Assembly (NCBI GenBank): GCA_011800805.1
Contig: MPNW01000321.1
Span: 57,501 to 121,500 of the forward strand
Source of the DNA: Hirudo medicinalis
Lineage: Eukaryota; Annelida; Clitellata; Hirudinida; Hirudinidae
Reading direction: 5' to 3'
Length of the DNA stretch: 64,000 nucleotides
Part shown: positions 61,966-64,000 of the stretch, one piece after another
Layout: each line of letters opens with the position of its first letter
Position numbering within the stretch: the first letter of the stretch is position 1
The notes under the pieces: model-generated
What the model was told of the DNA's origin: nothing
What the model saw: only the letters and a program-made list of their open reading frames with translations
Database searches by the model: none
Position numbers and translations under genes: made by a program

Positions 61966-62800
61966 GGAACCCTTGTTTAGCCGTGCTTCCTATTTTGCTC
62001 ATGAGTCATTTGCTTGAAGGTTTTCCGGCGCCAGCGATGTAATTATTACTTGCTTTTCGGTTTCCAGGTGATGTGCTTCGCTTCTGTGGACAATTATTTT
62101 CGCCGGAATTTCTTCGCAATTCGACTGAATTAAAGCAGTTTTGTTTTGCTCTTTTAAATCGAAGAAAGCTGCCAATTTTGAATCCAAATAAGCAATCCGT
62201 GGTGCCTGGTTTTAAGTAATGTTTGTGGTCATTTTTTATTTTAAGTTTAATGTCGATATGAATTTTTCTTTCATTAAGTTTAAGGTTAGTAGCTCAGTTG
62301 TTGATATTTGTTGTTGTGACTTGCATTTTAGTGTCATTAAACAGATTCCAAATGTCCTGCCTTTTTGTTCAAGTATTTCAATAAAATAGGAAAAAGGACT
62401 TCACAAAACGAAGGTACTAAGAGGTTCGCCCCTCCTCCCTAGAAGTGGCAGAATGGTAATATTGTTGCTTTGTTGAGATTTAGAATGTTGATGTCTGGAA
62501 CGAATGTAGTTTGGTTTTCTTGATCACTTTTGGCGCCAGAGGAGCGTAAATAATGGCCATGCGTTGACCTGCATAGCCACGAGATGTACGACTGTGGGGT
62601 TAAATGACCATGGAACTTGGATTTTCAAACATGTTATTTATAGAAAGTGGTCGAACAAAAGTTGTCAAGGAATTTGTTAAGGCAACAATTTTTAGAATAG
62701 AATTGCTTTAAAAAAATTTAATAATTAGACATATGAACAATTTATTGATAGATAATAATACTTTTACATGTAATGATACTTTTACAATGATTAATTTAGA
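61966..62800. other. 3' UTR and downstream DNA
   Basis: The first 420 bp are probably the 3' UTR, ending after AATAAA at 62380-62385. Beyond that no gene is seen. Confidence 0.45.
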
Positions 62801-62814
62801 AATCGTACTGCAAT

Positions 62815-62815
62815 G

Positions 62816-62870
<55 letters not shown>

Positions 62871-62885
62871 GCAACAACAATAATA
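62815..62885. repeat. AAT microsatellite
   Basis: (AAT)n of about 16 units followed by CAGCAACAACAAT. Confidence 0.9.
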
Positions 62886-63144
62886 TTAACGCAAAAAACA
62901 TTTTGGCGTTCAATTATTAGTTAATAAATTATGTTAGATTTTCTTCAAATTGTAGTGTTTCATAATGTAATTATTAATATAAATTATTTTTTTCCCACAA
63001 ACAAATTACTTCTGTCAAATAAAAAATGATTTTTTCACAAATTATTCCAATGCATAATTTTATTGTTTGTTACATTATTGCCATTTCCAAGCAAATTCAA
63101 CGTTTTCAATGACGAGATGTAAGAAACAAAAATCGAATTGCTAA

Positions 63145-63203
63145 CCTGGCGATCAAATTAAAAAAATTCTCCTGGCGATTAAAATAAAACCCTACCTGGC
63201 GAT
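63145..63203. repeat. Three short CCTGGCGAT direct repeats
   Basis: CCTGGCGAT occurs at 63145, 63171 and 63195, about 25 bp apart, each followed by AT-rich spacer. A related GCCTGGCGAATCACC is at 63419. Just beyond, on the minus strand, GGGGTTCGAATTTGCGAG (about 63262-63279) looks like a tRNA B box, so this may be part of another SINE. Confidence 0.5.
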
Positions 63204-63959
63204 TATTCAATAATTTTTTTAATAATATCTAAATTATCAATAAAACAAAATTTTTCACAACCGCTCGCAAATTCGAACCCCGCTACGGGAGCATCAACAC
63301 GGTCATCCATGATTTGATTTCGAATAATACAAATTAAAATTTAGTTACAAATACCAAATGCATCGTTTAAAAAATAAATTGCTTTTCCTTTGGAAAGATG
63401 TTCAATTGAACGAGTCATGCCTGGCGAATCACCTGCATCTATTCAACAATTGTTGACCTGGAGGTGGTTCAAAGTTCAATCCACAGGATTGCTCTCCTTC
63501 AACCTTTTGGACGCGATTCTAAATCTATTCTAGTCAATCCGTTTTTGTAACTTTTTGTAACTTTGTAAAACGACTAAACGAGTATTGGAACATTGGATAC
63601 ATCCGTTGAATTTGCAATGCCCGTTACAAAGATAATTGTAATCACAAATAATGTTATAAATGTAAGAATGTAACATTATGTCACGTAAATGGCAATAACC
63701 TGAGCAAATTTACCCCGCATTAAAACAATCTGTTTAATTCCATGATGAATTCCATCTTCTAGTTAATGTGGTAAACATATTTTAATGCTGATTTTTATGT
63801 ATATCAAATATTTATTTCCCTAACAATGACTCATGCTTCACATCTGAAACTATCTGCTTAATTTGGAAGAAAACAAAATATATGAAAAATCAAATACAAT
63901 GAGTAGCTAAATATAATAAAATGCTAAATAAATACTATATCAGTTGACCATTGTAAATG

Positions 63960-64000
63960 TAGTTCATTTATATAGCGCCATATGCATAGCGTCAGAGGCG
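63960..64000 (-). mobile_element. SINE tail cut by the window edge
   Basis: GTTCATTTATATAGCGCCAT and ATGCATAGCGTCAGAGGC match the 3' end of SINE copy D at 38780. The body lies beyond the window. Confidence 0.6.

Noticed and set aside
1..64000. Bacterial-type features, viral genes or a defence-like gene cluster
   Set aside because: All confident genes have spliceosomal introns and animal domain content. No operon structure, phage or viral genes were seen; the only retroelement proteins are non-LTR reverse transcriptase relics.

Overview
The window is nuclear DNA from an animal. Genes are split into many exons of 30-360 bp with GT-AG introns, the DNA between them is AT-rich, and it carries tri- and tetranucleotide microsatellites, tRNA-derived SINEs, non-LTR retrotransposon relics and assembly gaps. 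The gene content (Ig-domain receptor tyrosine kinase, annexins, a PGGHG/ATHL1-type GH65 hydrolase, SLC16-like transporters) is metazoan. I cannot name the phylum; an invertebrate, possibly an early-branching one, fits best. There are no bacterial-type operons, CRISPR arrays or rRNA genes, and I see no convincing intact tRNA gene.

Layout. 1-10.3 kb: no confident gene; a decayed coding-like stretch at the left edge, microsatellites, and an assembly gap at 5509-5617 whose two flanks are copies of each other. 10.3-17.4 kb (minus): a complete 20-exon receptor tyrosine kinase with signal peptide, about six Ig domains, one membrane helix and a MET/AXL-like kinase. 20.2-32.0 kb (plus): an annexin cluster with a decayed copy, two intact nine-exon genes with the same exon phases, and a frameshifted spare copy of the last exon. 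32.4-36.2 kb (minus): a PGGHG-like gene whose first coding exon I could not find. 37.8-38.7 kb (plus): a three-exon gene for a 70-residue acidic protein with a MGC acylation start. 39.1-40.1 kb: a non-LTR reverse transcriptase relic with internal deletions. 40.4-47.5 kb (plus): two SLC16-like transporter genes. 49.2-53.5 kb (plus): a secreted protein with three Ig domains. 54.9-57.4 kb (minus): a third transporter that is a recent inverted duplicate of the first. 61.6-62.0 kb (plus): a compact gene for an unrecognised 115-residue protein.

Exon joins were worked out by hand from splice signals, reading phase and family similarity. For most multi-exon genes the summed exon length is an exact multiple of three with no internal stop, which supports the models. 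The genes look like unrelated neighbours; the main processes visible are local gene duplication (annexins, transporters) and insertion of short retroelements. I did not find a clearly new multi-gene system. The most novel items are the 70-residue acylated protein, the receptor kinase architecture, the 115-residue orphan and the inverted transporter duplication.
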